64,000 bases of DNA. Origin: Brassica napus (lineage: Eukaryota > Streptophyta > Magnoliopsida > Brassicales > Brassicaceae). The notes beneath the pieces were generated by a model. It did no database searches. It saw only the letters and a program-made list of their open reading frames with translations, and was not told the DNA's origin. The translations under genes and the position numbers were made by a program. Positions 45,502-57,801 of this stretch are shown here, piece by piece. The stretch lies in the NCBI RefSeq assembly GCF_020379485.1, contig NC_063445.1, forward strand, positions 51,113,422-51,177,421, written 5' to 3'. How positions within the stretch are numbered: position 1 is the first letter of the stretch; each line of letters starts with the position of its first letter.

Positions 45502-48027
45502 ATGGCGATGAAACGAAATGGGAAGTCTCATGTCTCCTCTGACTCTGATGAAAAGGTCATGTTCTTCAAGGATGTCTCTCTAGGTCCTCACGAAACTCAG
45601 CTTCGCTTCCGACTCATCCATTTCTGGGAGGCTCGGAACCCGGTGTAGAAGACACTGATTGGCCTCGAAATGCTCCCCATCGACGAACAGGTTAGTCGAT
45701 TCTCCAAAAATAGTTTCCAGATCATTAAATCTATGTTTCCGAGAATTTTTGATAGGCTAGGGTTTCGATGGTTTTTTTAGATGTCTATTATACGCTTGAT
45801 TAATTAGTTAAAGTAGTGTTTTGTTTCGTATCTGTTTTAATTCTGAAGTTGTTTCAAAGTAGTGTTTTGTTTCATATATGTTTTAATTCTGAAGTTGTTT
45901 CGTATCTATGTGTTTGTTTCGTTTCTGTTTTAGTTCCGAGGTTTCATTCTCATTTCGTGATCTGTTATTTCAGGGAACTGTTATTCAAGGATTCATCCCA
46001 CCGGGGCGAATTAAGAAGTACTTGCCTGAGATGAAACGCGGATCAGTTTACAAACTCATCAATTTCTACGGATCGAAAAACAAACCGGTGTATCAGGTTG
46101 CTGATCATGTCGCAACCGTGTCTTTCGCATGGAACTCTGAAATGTCGGTTCTTCACGAGATTCCCATCTCTTTTGATGAAGACCGTTTCAGGTTTCATTC
46201 ATACGAAGATTTTGAAGCCAACTGTGATCTCAAAGGTGACCTCTATGGTAAGCATATTAGTTTTATAAATCATCTCTCAGTTACATTACTTTGTGTGTAG
46301 TTTTTAGTCTATCCTCCTGCTTAGGTAAAGAAATCTATATTTTAAGGGTTAAATAAGTAGTTCAAATATTTGGTTTCTAGAGTTTTATTAGTCATATAAC
46401 TTACTCTTTTCGTGTAAATGTTATAGATGTTATTGGCCACATGAAGCTGGTCGATGGACAGACTCTTATTGAGCGTCCCAGCCTTGACGATGTGAAGATC
46501 GCTACCACTCGGCATATTATGATTCATGTGCAGTCGCATGAGTAAGTGTGTTCTTTTATTTCAAGAAATCATCTCTCGGTAGTTCTTAAATCCCTATGAG
46601 TTTATTTTTGCAGTAGACCTGTGATGAAGCTCTACCTTTGGGACCAGACTGCAACAGACTTTTGCAAGAAATTCAACTCCTGTGAAAACACTCCCACAGT
46701 GCTTTTGGTCACAACTGTTAACACTAAACATCTCGGAGGTAATTATTTACCATTCCTAAAACGTTTTCTTCTTTATCAATAGTTGCTAATTTTCACTCAA
46801 TCCTTTTTAATGATTCTTACATTATTGAACAGGTACCCTTGCCTTATCCTCTATGTCCTCCACACGGGTCTTCATGGACTATGATGTCCAACCAACCAGG
46901 GATTATTTCACCTGGTATGTATATCCGTCTTCAGCATCTATTCTATACAGATCCATCTGAAGCGTAAACTTACACTTATAGCAGTGATTGACTGAAGCAC
47001 TACTTTTTATTTTGTTTCAGGCTGGGCTCTAACCCAGAGATTGCTGATCAAGTTAGCGAAAACGTCATCACTAAGCGTGAGACACTGACTATAGCAGATA
47101 TATTCTCCTATATGACTCAGGAATCTGCAAAGGTAAAAGTAAAGCTGTATTACTTACTCATTTTGAAACACTAATATATTTTAATCTCATGCTTATAAAC
47201 TTTCGCAGGCTGCATTTTTTGAGTGCACGGCTACGATTGATGATGTTGTTCATGGCTCTACTTGGTACTACATTGCATGCAGTGAGTGCCATTCTAAGGC
47301 TACCAATGGCCCAAGTTCGTTGATTTGTACAAACACAAAATGTGGGAAGGTTAACAGCTGGCGTTCCACAGTATGTTATCTCGCCTTAATATTCAATTAT
47401 GGTTTCAATAGTATTAGTTTTTGATTATTAAATTTTTGACGTTAGTTTCTTATTCTTTCACAACAGGTACCGTGCAAAAATTTCTGTTTATGACAACAGT
47501 GAACAAGTTTTCTTTGTCCTACTTGGAGATGCTGATCGGGAGTTGACTGGGAGGCATGCATCCGAGTTAGTTAGCAGCTACTTTGAGGTAACTAACACCA
47601 GTTTATAATCTCAAATGATTTTTTAACTTTTTTCGTTGCTAATCTCCCAAATTATTTAAACTGACACTACTAACTTGAATGTAAGGCTAATAAAAGCGAA
47701 GGAGCTGACCATGAGGTGCATGTCCCGGAAGCTCTAATCAGCACCATCGGACAGACACATAAGTTCTGTGTGAAAGTTACTGACCACAACTTCTCAGGCA
47801 ATACTCGAGCGATAACTGTCACCAAGATCCTCCCTCTAGACACACCATCACCCACGGAAGCCTCAGTTGGAAATGACATTGCTGCAATGTCCGAGGAAGC
47901 AACGCAGTCTGGAGACGACGTCTTTGAACCTCCCAAAGGCCGTGGAGACTCTGCAGATGAGGAGAGTAAGCGGGCGTGTAGCAGTGCTGATCCAGAGACA
48001 GCTAAACGCCCAAGATGTGAGAATTAG
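45502..48027 (+). pseudogene. Replication protein A 70-kDa-like protein, broken
   Basis: Nine exons can be laid out: 45,502-45,690; 45,975-46,247; 46,427-46,541; 46,614-46,738; 46,833-46,914; 47,021-47,132; 47,209-47,370; 47,469-47,587; 47,686-48,027. The first holds VMFFKDVSLGPHETQLRFR, the DUF223-type N-terminal OB fold of Helitron-linked RPA1-like proteins. Exon 7 has the zinc-ribbon cysteines (YYIACSECH and ICTNTKCGKV) of the RPA C-terminal single-strand DNA-binding domain. Exon 8 continues with KISVYDNSEQVFFVLLGDA. Breaks are a TAG at 45,646-45,648 and a frame change between exons 7 and 8, best explained by a small deletion at 47,469. The tail is acidic then basic (KRPRCEN). Confidence 0.85.
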
Positions 48028-48712
48028 AGCCTCGGTTCATTGATGCAGTTTAAGTACTGAATTGGTTTTTTTAAATTTCCTGCAGTTTAAGTACTTTTTT
48101 GGTTACGTTAAAGACAATGCTCAGTTTTTTTCATTTTCAGACTTTGCATTTCAATAATTTTAACTATCTTTCTTATAATCTCTATTGTTTCTTAGAATCT
48201 TTGTTGACTTTTACATATCTGAGCAAAATAAAAATAGATTGATTTTCTGTATCTTTTTTAATCAATTATGCCATGATTTCTTATCAGGATTCTATATTCC
48301 TTAAATCAATTATACACATTTATGAAATTTAGGAAATGTGCCACATTCACGGTGACAAATAATAGAGATATTTACGCTTGCGAAACTTAAGGAAATTTGC
48401 CACATTCACATGTATCATATATTCTTATGCTTAGAAAGAAAAAACCCTTAACCTAACTAATCTTCAACGCCTCCCTCAGCCCAACGCTTCTCTCTAATTC
48501 ACTTCTACTTCGAACAGGTATTGTCCAACTAATATTTGGCCATTCTCATTTTGTTTACTATTGTGTAGATTGGTTTCAACATAGCTGTTTTGATCTCTTT
48601 AACGTACAAATCTCTCTTTAACTTTTTATGGCTTTTCCTTCTTGAATAAGAAAGTGGAAGACATATATCTCATTGATAATAGGTTGGTTGAAAAGATCGT
48701 TGTTTCAACGAA

Positions 48713-51181
48713 ATGGATAACCCACCCAAAGATCAACCCATAGAAACTGCATGTAACTATATAATCTCCAAACTCTTTCTCTCAGAATTTTTTTTTTTTT
48801 GAAGGATCCAACAATTTTGTTGTTTTCAAAGGTGTTTAATTTTCTTTTTGATCAAGGAATTGGAATATCCAATCCAATTAAACCATAATTTAGTTTCAGT
48901 TAGTGGATTCTGCCAAAAAAAAAAATCAAATATGAAAAGAATTGAATATAACAGAACGTAAAATACATAAATGTAATTATAGGTTCACATACATTATACT
49001 GTTGCTTTGGTGCCTGTTGTCTAATACAAATCCTACAACCCCCTGCCTATTGTCTAATACAATTTCTTGCTGTTGCTCTGATTTTTAGAACATTGATTTG
49101 GTGCATGTTGCTTTGGTGCCTATTGTTATTTATTTATTTCATATAATACTGTTTTGTGTGGTTAAATATATTAATAGTCATATATTAATAGTGCAAAATA
49201 TTATAAAATTGTACTTCTTAAAAAAACTGGAAAATATTAGCAATTCGATTTGACATATTTTTTTTATTGTAAATATTTCAGATACTATTAAAACATAAAA
49301 ATTATAACCGAATATATTATTTTAGAATATGCATACAGGAAATAGTAATACTCTTTCTAATTTATTTTAAATAATAACAAAATTTATTTTCCTAATATAA
49401 CAATGCAAATTTTTAATATCATTAACTGTAACATATTTTGATGACAGTTTCTTCAGGCTTCACTAAAACTAAATTAAAATTTAATTGCAGCGTAAATTTC
49501 TGATAGATAAAATAATTAATTTTGGAAATTTGTTTTCCAGAAAAAGGAATCCAAAGATTTGAAGAAGATTTGTTATTGCTTACTTATTAATATTTGTAAC
49601 TTGAATAAATTAAAATAAAGATATGATGCTAATATTATAAATCCATTTCATATAAAAGTTGCTATATTTGAAATAACATGTCCCATTGCACAACTACATA
49701 AAATAAATAGAACAATGCTATATATATTTTGATCCAAATTTAGTTTAATTACTTAATTTAATAAATATATTTTGGTACAAAGTTGTTCAAAATTGTATTT
49801 CTTAAAAAAACTTGCAAATATTAGCTATGCAATAAGCCATTTCATTATAGGTATAATTTTTGATATATAATATCTCTATTATTTGGTTATTATTTGAATA
49901 TATTAGATAACATTTACTTTTTCAATTCAAAAATAATATATTTATTAGTAAGATTATGTATAATTTAATATATGTTTTAAGAGAACCAAACAGTAAAACT
50001 AACCTAAAGTGTTAATCCCAGAAGATTGTTTCTTTTGTAAAGTTCTAAAGAATGTATGCCCTTAACTAAAATCGCATGTTTTACAGTGACATCTCACATG
50101 CAACACATTCCTCAAAGAATCCACCAATTTCAGGAAAGGATTTCAGTGCGCCCTATCACGGTATGTATAAAAAGTGTTTGGGACATCAGGAAAGACGAAA
50201 CAGATAATACTCAAATTTGCATCGGGTTCATGTGCTACGACCACCATGTAAGCCTTTATTAAAACTTTAACATATACATATATATGTATTTGGTTTAAAC
50301 TACTCACTATTTACTTAATTGGTTCGGCACAATAAATTTTGTTCACATTCAGGGACAACTATTAGAAGGTTGGCTCACCGGAAACATTCAGCCAAATTAC
50401 CCAAAAAATTTAACTGAGGGAGATATATATGAATTTTCAGGATTCTGTCATACATAATTCACGACATCGAAAACTCACCCAGCTGCCGTATTACATTCGG
50501 ATCGACCACAAGACAACAACATCGAAAGTTACAGACATCGGTGCAATATTTCCAGTTCCCAATTTCTCTCCTCAGAATTACAAAAATCTATTGCGCTTAG
50601 CCAGTACACCTACCTACTTACCAGGTTAGTAAGTCAGCCCAATATCAATTTAACAAACATTGATTTTTGTCTAACTCAAAATCAATGTGTGCAGATGTCG
50701 TCGGGAAGATACTCATAATACAAAAAAAGAAATCAGTACCACCCAGGAATCAATATTGATGCCGCGATTGGTCTACGGCTGAACAGGTCAGTCTAACACA
50801 ATATGTAAAAACAAAATCATAATTCTCCTCATACATACACCTCTATCCAGGTCGACAATGGTTAAACTCATACTATGCGACAAGCAAGCAGCAGATTTTA
50901 TCATCCTACAAAGCAAGAAGGATAGAGAATTTAAAGTTGTCATCATCACAAGCATAATTCCTAAACTTTTCCAAGGTAAATCATTTTCTTAAACACATCA
51001 AAAAATAATACCAATCTAAATTTTTTCCCCTCAACAGAACAATAATATCCAATATTTTTCAGGCAAACTTCTACTCAGTTCATCACCAGCAACAAATTTC
51101 TACTTCAACAAATCAAATGATTACATAAAGCATTTCAAAGGACGAATAATAGATCATGCAAAAGCATGCAGCAAAGAGTGA
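48713..51181 (+). pseudogene. Second RPA-like OB-fold protein, broken
   Basis: A short first exon starts MDNPPKDQPIETA at 48,713 and is followed by an intron of about 1.3 kb. The next exon (about 50,085-50,247) reads ISVRPITVCIKSVWDIRKDE, an N-terminal OB-fold pattern. The third begins GQLLEGWLTGNIQPNYPKNL and reaches a stop near 50,457; homology then continues in another frame (LPYYIRIDHKTTTSK, IGAIFPVPNFSPQNYKNLL). Further exons give VVGKILIIQ, then MVKLILCDKQAADFII, and end KAFSKE-like at 51,181. The order fits the DUF223 type of RPA1-like proteins without the zinc domain. At least one frameshift makes it non-functional. Confidence 0.7.
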
Positions 51182-51379
51182 CTTTAATTCATGCATCATT
51201 CGGATTGTTATTCTTTTTCCCGCACAACTTGATACATTGGTCTATTTACATTTTTAACAATTTTATCATTGTTTTTTTAAAAAAAATTTATAATTCTCTA
51301 CAAAATCTAAAACCAAACTTCTGTCTTTCAAACTTTGCTAAGCAATTTAAATATATAGAGAATAAATTAAAATACATAA

Positions 51380-51407
51380 TCCGCGCGTAGCGCGGACAAT
51401 GGATCTA
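51380..51407 (+). other. Helitron 3' hairpin and CTAG terminus
   Basis: A 6-bp GC stem (CCGCGC/GCGCGG) about 12 bases before CTAG, the usual Helitron stop signal for rolling-circle transfer. Confidence 0.85.
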
Positions 51408-51545
51408 GTATATTTAACAAATTCTTAATCCAATAACACTGGATTTTAGTTCACATTCATCAAATCCCAATTGAATAACAGTGGATTTATTTTGAGATTT
51501 ACATTCTATCAAATTCCATTAAACTTCCAAAACCAATAACACCCA

Positions 51546-53863
51546 CTAGTTCCAAAATTAAAACTATAATTAGTAGTCCATGTTTTAGCTAGATAAAAAT
51601 TTAATAATAAATCTCTCATTCACAACAAAACACAGGCTCTTGTACATACCTACACCTATAGACATCATACAAAGAGTTGATTTGTATTTATTTTTTTGCC
51701 GACTCACCATTTTTAAAAATCGAGATTGGCTGATAGTATTAAAATTGTTCCAAAAATCTATCCGACCTTAATTGTGTGTACAAGTGCGTGTATGTGTAGC
51801 GTTAATCGATATGCATGACTGGTTAACATGATTTTATAAATACTAAATTAATTAATATTAAACTCCAAGATAATTAACAGATTGTAATTGTGGGAACTTT
51901 CAAAAGAATGAAACCTGGGACTTGTTGTTCTGAATCATGCATGATGTGCAAAAAATAAAATAGTTGTTCTGAATCGTTATCAAAAGTATAGATAATATTT
52001 AACTTGTTACTCTCTTATCTCAAGTATTAAAATAAAGAAGGAAAAGAGACATAAATATGGTGGAAAAGATTTTTTTTTTTTTTGATAAGCTAATAAAGCA
52101 AAGGTCAGTGAGTGCCCCAAAAAAAAAAAGGATAAAAATGACATTCAGTGACATGAAGATTCAACCATCACCCGAGGGTTTGATTAAAGCTTGACAAAAC
52201 TAATTCAATAGCATCATTGCAATTCTAGTTGATCGATGCTTTATCTTGAAGCCGTTACCTGTACCAAGAGCATAAATCAGAGAGCAATTCAGCCGGAGAA
52301 TAGGCTTAGGGGCCGAAGCCTATCCCGAAGGCGATCCCGAGCTAAACAATAGGCGAAGCGGGGTTGACTAGGTCCCGGTCCAGCCATATTCTAGTGGAAA
52401 ACCACTCCAGACGCCGAAAGTAGCTCCAGAGATCAACGTGACGAGTTTCTGAACACCTTAAACCAACAAGGAGAACCGAGCAAATGGACGCCGGAGATAA
52501 CCTGGCGGAAGCAAGCGGAGGTTCACAGCACCCGACTCCAGTCCCTTCACACAACCAGGAGACTCAAAAAAATAACGGCTTCTGAACGAGGAAGAGCCAT
52601 GAAACACCGACAGTCGATCTCCTTCCAAAATTGTGAGCCACAGGGGAGAAAAGAACTCCTATCAACAGACGGCAAAAACAGCCATCATGCTTGAAGCTAG
52701 ATGAAGCAGACGAAAAGGAGTCCCCGGCGAGTGCCTCAACTCGCCTTTTCATCGAAAATCCGAGGATAAGGATGGGGAAGTCCAAGCAGAGCAACAGATC
52801 TGGGAGATAGGGCGGAAGGTAGAGACATCTCAGTGGCAGAGAGGCAACGGCAGCGACGCGCTACGAGTCCGACAAGCACTCCGGGTTGGATCTGACCCAG
52901 ATTCAACCACCACCGACTACCAGATCTATAACCAAATCCACGCTTCCTATAGACGGAGGACCAACCACAGCATCGCCAACACTCCAGGGAGGACGGGTAC
53001 ACACTTGTCGACCGCTTAGATCCGACGGATCCGGCCGCAATTCATCAGAGATCCAGAGACGTTGAGCAAGGAGGCTGCAGGAGATGGCCGTCAAACAGGA
53101 GAAAAGGCGAGAAACCAGAGAACGTGCAAGGTGGCGACCGACGGTCGAGGGCACCGTCCGCCACCGGAAAACAGAGCAAAAGAGAGCTTCCGAGAAGAAA
53201 GAGTCGGTGGGGAGAGAGTACAGAGAGAAATTGATTCTCTCACCTCTCTCTAACTTTTCTCCATGGTGCAAAAGATGACACAGAACAGAAAGATACACAG
53301 AGACTATCCAATGATTTAAATGTATATATGCGCTAACCCTAGAACCACGTGGCGAATTACCATTCCTCCTCCTTTACTATTTCGGCTCAACGGAGAGAGA
53401 CACGGAAACACTATAGAGAGAGAGAGAGTGTGTTTGAGAAGAGGGAGAGAAAGATGGTGAATCAAGATGAGTGGTTGGGAACGCTAAGATACGCCGGTAA
53501 GGCGCAGGATAAGGTTTCCCTTGACACTCTCATGCTCCGTTACCGTCCGATCGCTCCAAAACCGACGACTGGTCAGCCATGCGATGCAGGAGACAACAAC
53601 AAGAACTCTTACAATCTGAGCAAACGAACCAAACGAAAGTACATTAAGGTTTCAAAGAATAACAACACCACGTGTCGAGGAAAGACCAGATCTGACTTGT
53701 CTGATGATCGGGAACCAACTGGAGTCGTGACACTTCAACTCATGCCGGAAAAATCCGATCTTACAAGCGACTGCACGCCGTCAGATCCGATGGTGAAAAC
53801 GATAACCGGAGAGGAAACACCAGAAACCAACACGTGGACCATGTTAACTGCGGCGTCACGGCG
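51546..53863 (+). repeat. Segmental unit 2, DUF7950 side
   Basis: Matches 22,414-23,551 except for the retroposon at 52,071-53,262 and some small indels. The homology stops inside the gene at 53,863 (equivalent of 23,551). Its left edge abuts the right end of the TIR element. Confidence 0.9.
52071..53262 (-). mobile_element. Poly(A) retroposon, 1.2 kb, minus orientation
   Basis: A T run at the left edge and a direct repeat ATGGTGSAAAAGAT (52,057-52,070 and 53,263-53,276, one mismatch) frame an insert absent from 22,944. The minus-strand 5' end is C/T-rich, like the retroposon at 34,614. Its short ORFs (up to 131 codons, Arg/Ser-rich) show no RT or endonuclease and look like LINE leader sequence. 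Confidence 0.8.
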
Positions 53864-53870
53864 GAGGTGA
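53454..53870 (+). pseudogene. DUF7950 gene, 5'-half pseudogene
   Basis: Starts MVNQDEWLGTLRYAGKAQDK and follows the intact copy closely to residue about 130. One base is lost (TTTAAC to TTAAC) near 53,844, and the duplicated segment then ends at 53,863, giving a stop at 53,868-53,870 after 138 residues. The conserved C-terminal domain is gone. The promoter and leader are still present, so it might be transcribed. Confidence 0.9.
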
Positions 53871-54061
53871 TTCCGTAACTTTTATTTAGGAAAATAATTA
53901 AGAATATTCTTTAGTACGCTACTAATCAATTTGATAATTAGTTTAATAAAAATATAATATATATTTATATGGACCAACTTATTTTTCTAAAGATTCTAAG
54001 AATCATCCTAATCATGACACGTGACAGAAAAAATGTTGTAATGCTCCAGGATTAATATATA
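53871..54061. other. Spacer at the unit-2 breakpoint
   Basis: AT-rich, unrelated to the DUF7950 3' half. It ends with host A before the Helitron terminus at 54,062. Confidence 0.4.
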
Positions 54062-54852
54062 CTAGATCTCGATCCGCGCAACCGCGCGGACTTTTGTTTT
54101 CATTTATTTTATATAAACATTTCGTTTTCAATTCTAAATTGGTATATATTATAATATATATGTGTCTATCAATTTATAAAATATAATAAGTTTACGTTAT
54201 ATTTTTTTCATTGAATAGATTGTTTCAAACTTTCACATTTATTTGTATTTTCTTCTATATATATTTTTGGATTATTATTTCATTATTAAAATCGTAACTA
54301 TATATATAATTATTAGTAAAATATTGTTTTATTGTCATATTCAAAAATATTGTAACATTTCATAAATTTTGAATGTTTTTAAAAAATCAAACTTTTCGCT
54401 TCATAGATTTATATTATCGAGTAAATAATTAAATATTTAGTTTTTGCTTAATTTTTAAAATAAACAATATAGTTTAAAATTTGTTTTCATTGGTTTAAGG
54501 CAGTAAAGATTAATCATTGTTAAATAATATGATTTTTGTTATTTAAAAAAAATCTTTATAATTTTAAAAGTTAACATCGATAAATATTTAAATAATTAAC
54601 ATATGGAGGTATAGTATTACAATATTAAATTATATCTATTTAATTTATACTATCTATAAATCTAATGGATCGTCTATTGTTTAAATCCAATTATTGATAG
54701 CCGAATAAAAATTTCTGGTAAACCCAAAATTTAAATGATAAGATTAGAGATTAAATGTAACATGACTTTCTAGGAATATGTCCATTAGGTCCATTTAAAA
54801 AAATAAAATCACACATGAATCAAGATTGTGACTTCTGTTTTAATATATAAGA
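54062..54852 (-). mobile_element. Non-autonomous Helitron, 791 bp
   Basis: Minus-strand 5' end TCTTATATATTAAAACAG at 54,852; 3' end hairpin CCGCGCGGTTGCGCGG, ATCGAGATCTAG at 54,062. Same family as 4,990-5,783. The next Helitron begins immediately. Confidence 0.85.
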
Positions 54853-55680
54853 CTAGATCTCGATCCGCGCAACCGCGCGAGTTTTTGTTTTCATTTATTT
54901 ATATATAAATATTTTATTTTCAATTCTAAATTGGTATATATTATAATATATATGTGTCTATCAATTTTTAAAACATAATAATTTTACTGTATATTTTTTT
55001 CATTGAATAGATTATTTCAAACTTTCACATGTATTTGTATATTCTTCTATATATATATTTTCGGATTATTATTTCATTATTAAAATCGTAACTATATATA
55101 TAAAGATTAGTAAAATATTGTTTTATTGTCATATTCAAAGATATTGTAATATTTCACAAATTTAGAAATTTATTTTTAAAATTAAACTTTTCGCTTCATA
55201 GATTTATATTATCGAGTAAATAATTAAACATTTAGTTTTTTTTTTAATTTTTAAAATAAACTATATAGTTAAAATTTGTTTTCATTGGTTTAAGGTAGTA
55301 AAGATTAATCATCATTATCTAATAAAAAAAAAAAAAAATTAATCATTATTAGATAATATGATTTTTGTTATTTAAAAAATTATCTTTATAATTTTAAAAG
55401 TTAACATCGATAAATATTTAAATATTTAGCATATAGAGGTATAGTATTACAACGTTAAATTATATCTATTTAATTTAACCTATCTATAAATTCAATTGAT
55501 CATCTATTATTTAAATCCAATTATTGATAGTCCAATAAAAATTTCTGGTAGGTCAAAAATTTAAATGATAAGATTATATATTAAATGTAACATGAGTTTT
55601 TATGAATATGTCCATTAGGTATATTTTTTTAAGAAATCACAAATGAATCAAGGTTATGACTTCTGTTTTAATATATAAGA
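54853..55680 (-). mobile_element. Non-autonomous Helitron, 828 bp, tandem neighbour
   Basis: Minus-strand 3' end with hairpin CGCGCGGTTGCGCGG-like and CTAG at 54,853, directly next to the previous element; 5' end TCTTATATATTAAAACAG at 55,680. An A run near 55,323 marks a local insertion. Confidence 0.8.
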
Positions 55681-56022
55681 TTAATCATTATTAGATAATA
55701 TGATTTTTGTTATTTAAAAAATTATCTTTATAATTTTAAAAGTTAACATCGATAAATATTTAAATATTTAGCATATACAGGTATAGTATTACAACGTTAA
55801 ATTATATCTATTTAATTTAACCTATCTATAAATCCAATTGATTATCTATTATTTAAATTCAATTATTGATAGTCCAATAAAAATTTCTGGTAGGTCAAAA
55901 ATTTAAATGATAAGATTAGATATTAAATGTAACATGAGTTTTTATGAATATGTCCATTAGGTATATTTTTTTAAGAAATCACAAATGAATCAAGGTTATG
56001 ACTTCTGTTTTAATATATAAGA
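55339..56022. repeat. 342-bp tandem duplication of the Helitron 5' part
   Basis: 55,339-55,680 and 55,681-56,022 are near-identical, same orientation. The second ends with the same Helitron 5' terminus. Confidence 0.88.
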
Positions 56023-56107
56023 GTTTTTAGGAATATGTTCTTTAGGTCCATTTAAAAAAAAAATCACACATGAATTAAGGTTATGACTTCTGTTTTAATA
56101 TATAAGA
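56023..56107 (-). mobile_element. Helitron 5' end remnant, 85 bp
   Basis: A third copy of only the outermost 5' part, with minus-strand TCTTATATATTAAAACAG at its right edge. Unit-2 homology to copies A and B starts just after. Confidence 0.7.
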
Positions 56108-56108
56108 T

Positions 56109-56560
56109 GAGATTTATTTTGAAAATATTATCCACCTTTTATTATTCAAGTGAAATAAATTTATTAATCATGTTTTATTTTGTTTCCTAAAACACTGCAC
56201 ACAATCTACAAACACTTATATAACATTAATTACATTACAGTTCATCATCAACAAATTTTGTTAAATGATATTTCTGCCATTCCGTTGAAGTTCAAATTTT
56301 ATACTTTTTTTGTTTTTCTATAAACTTTTATTAAATACATGAAAACATTAGTAAATCTTATCTCTGAAAAAAGTATTTTTTTATGTTGTCAGCTATCCAT
56401 ATCACTAGATCAAACTCTAATAAGAGTATTAAAAATATATTATCCAGATGTATGCATAGATTAGATTTTTTTTCCTCTTCCAGAAAAACATGGACTATAT
56501 ATCAAGAACCAAAAGGATTTTTTAAAATCATATAACGAGGTATCTAATCTATTAAAACAG
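56109..56560 (+). repeat. Segmental unit 2, copy C remnant
   Basis: Matches 6,112-6,221 plus 7,334-7,550 and the end of the RNase H-like fragment (TAGATTAGATT..CCAGAAAAACATGGAC). It lacks the Helitron at 6,222 and has lost the body of the RNase H-like ORF. Confidence 0.85.
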
Positions 56561-57199
56561 AGTCATATTTAAATTCTACCAAGGCATATTTATTTTTGAA
56601 CCTATTCAACATGTTATGACTAAATGTGCACACACGCTTTTCATATAATTTTAAAATAATATATTTTTGTATCAATCTAATAATCCCTAAAATAGATAGT
56701 AACATTTACTCATATGATTCGATTATTCTTTTATCATCAAAACAGTACTTTCATTATTTCTTTGATTATTTGTAATTGAATTTCTGAAATCAGTAAACCC
56801 TAATTTCAATTCCTGGGTTGTGTACTGCAAGGGAAGAAGATGACAAGAGACGAGAATCTATCTGACATCAAAATTCAATGGCATCTAAGGTTATAGTTTC
56901 CACAATCACACGGCGATGTTTCCTGTCATCACCACCTGTCTACCGCCGCTGCTTCTGCTAACTCTACGTTGGATTTATACGCAGATGAATCGGGATCGTG
57001 ATGAAAGGAGTTCGATTTCAGGTAGACCTCTTTATCTGGATATGAAATCGACGCGATGAAGGCGTTTTCCATGGTAGTGATGGATGGTTTCAGTCAAATT
57101 TGAGATGATACATAAATATTTTATAGATGCAAACGTTTGCTAATTTTTGTGTGAGAAAACAGTAGAAAATTGACGAATTTGGGTTTCGTGAATGACTGG
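56561..57199. other. Spacer before CACTA-2, nothing recognised
   Basis: AT-rich, then a more balanced stretch at 56,820-57,110 with short open frames only. Some of it could be gene-derived but I cannot name a source. Confidence 0.3.
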
Positions 57200-57239
57200 T
57201 ATCACTACAAGAAAACAGGGAGATTCTGATGGCCGAAAT

Positions 57240-57600
57240 CGTCGGAAATTCGTCGGAATTGACCAATTCCGACGAATTTCCGACGAACCCGTCCGTCGGT
57301 ATCGTTTCGTCGGAAAAAAAAAATTCGTCGGAATTTCGTCAGAACTTCCGACGACTTTATGACGAATACCGAGAAACGTCATTCTGACGAACTTCCGACG
57401 ATATTACGATGCAGATACACGAGACCAGAGTTCATCGGAAAAACTACGTACCGACGGAGAACGTTCCTCGGACACTTCCGACGTAGAGTGTTCCTCAGTG
57501 GATTCCGACGGACAACGGTCGTCGGTATATTCCGTAATTTACCGACGGATATATGTCCGTCGGTATATTCCGACGACCACTGTCCGTCGGTATATACCCA
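57240..57600. repeat. CACTA-2 left subterminal repeats
   Basis: Repeats of TTCCGACGA, CCGTCGGTAT and TTCCGACGGAC in both orientations. Similar clusters at 60,290-60,545 and 60,870-60,980. Confidence 0.85.
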
Positions 57601-57801
57601 TTTATTTTTTTAATTAATTTTGCATTTTTATATATTTTTTGATATTAATAAATTTAAAAAATCAGAAATTTAAAACTAATAATATTATAAAATTTAAATT
57701 CATAAAAACCGAAATAGGAAAAAAACATTCATAAAGTTTAAAATTCATACAAACCGAAATAAAAAAAAAACATTCCGAAAGCTTTAAAAAGCCGAAATAA
57801 A

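Larger units (their letters stand above)
45049..51406 (+). mobile_element. Helitron of 6.36 kb carrying two RPA-like pseudogenes
   Basis: 5' end A|TCTACAATACTAAAAGCC at 45,049. The 3' end has hairpin CCGCGCGTAGCGCGG, then ACAATGGATCTAG at 51,406 and host T at 51,407. The first 450 bp have the GC-richer leader usual in Brassicaceae Helitrons and give chance ORFs. It carries two replication protein A-like genes but no Rep/helicase, so it is non-autonomous. The stretch 49,000-50,040 between the two genes is AT-rich and appears to be intron or spacer. Confidence 0.88.
42372..51544. mobile_element. TIR-bounded DNA element split by two Helitrons
   Basis: The left end contains ATTATTGGTTTTGGAAGTTT (42,380 on; also at 40,199 in the other tandem copy). 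The right end, inverted, contains TTATTGGTTTTGGAAGTTTA (to 51,544). Without the Helitrons at 43,914-44,975 and 45,049-51,406 the element is about 1.75 kb. No transposase is visible; a clear target duplication was not found, so the superfamily is open. Confidence 0.5.

Noticed and set aside
52903..53298. 131-codon minus-strand ORF
   Set aside because: Starts outside the retroposon and crosses its target duplication; no family resemblance.
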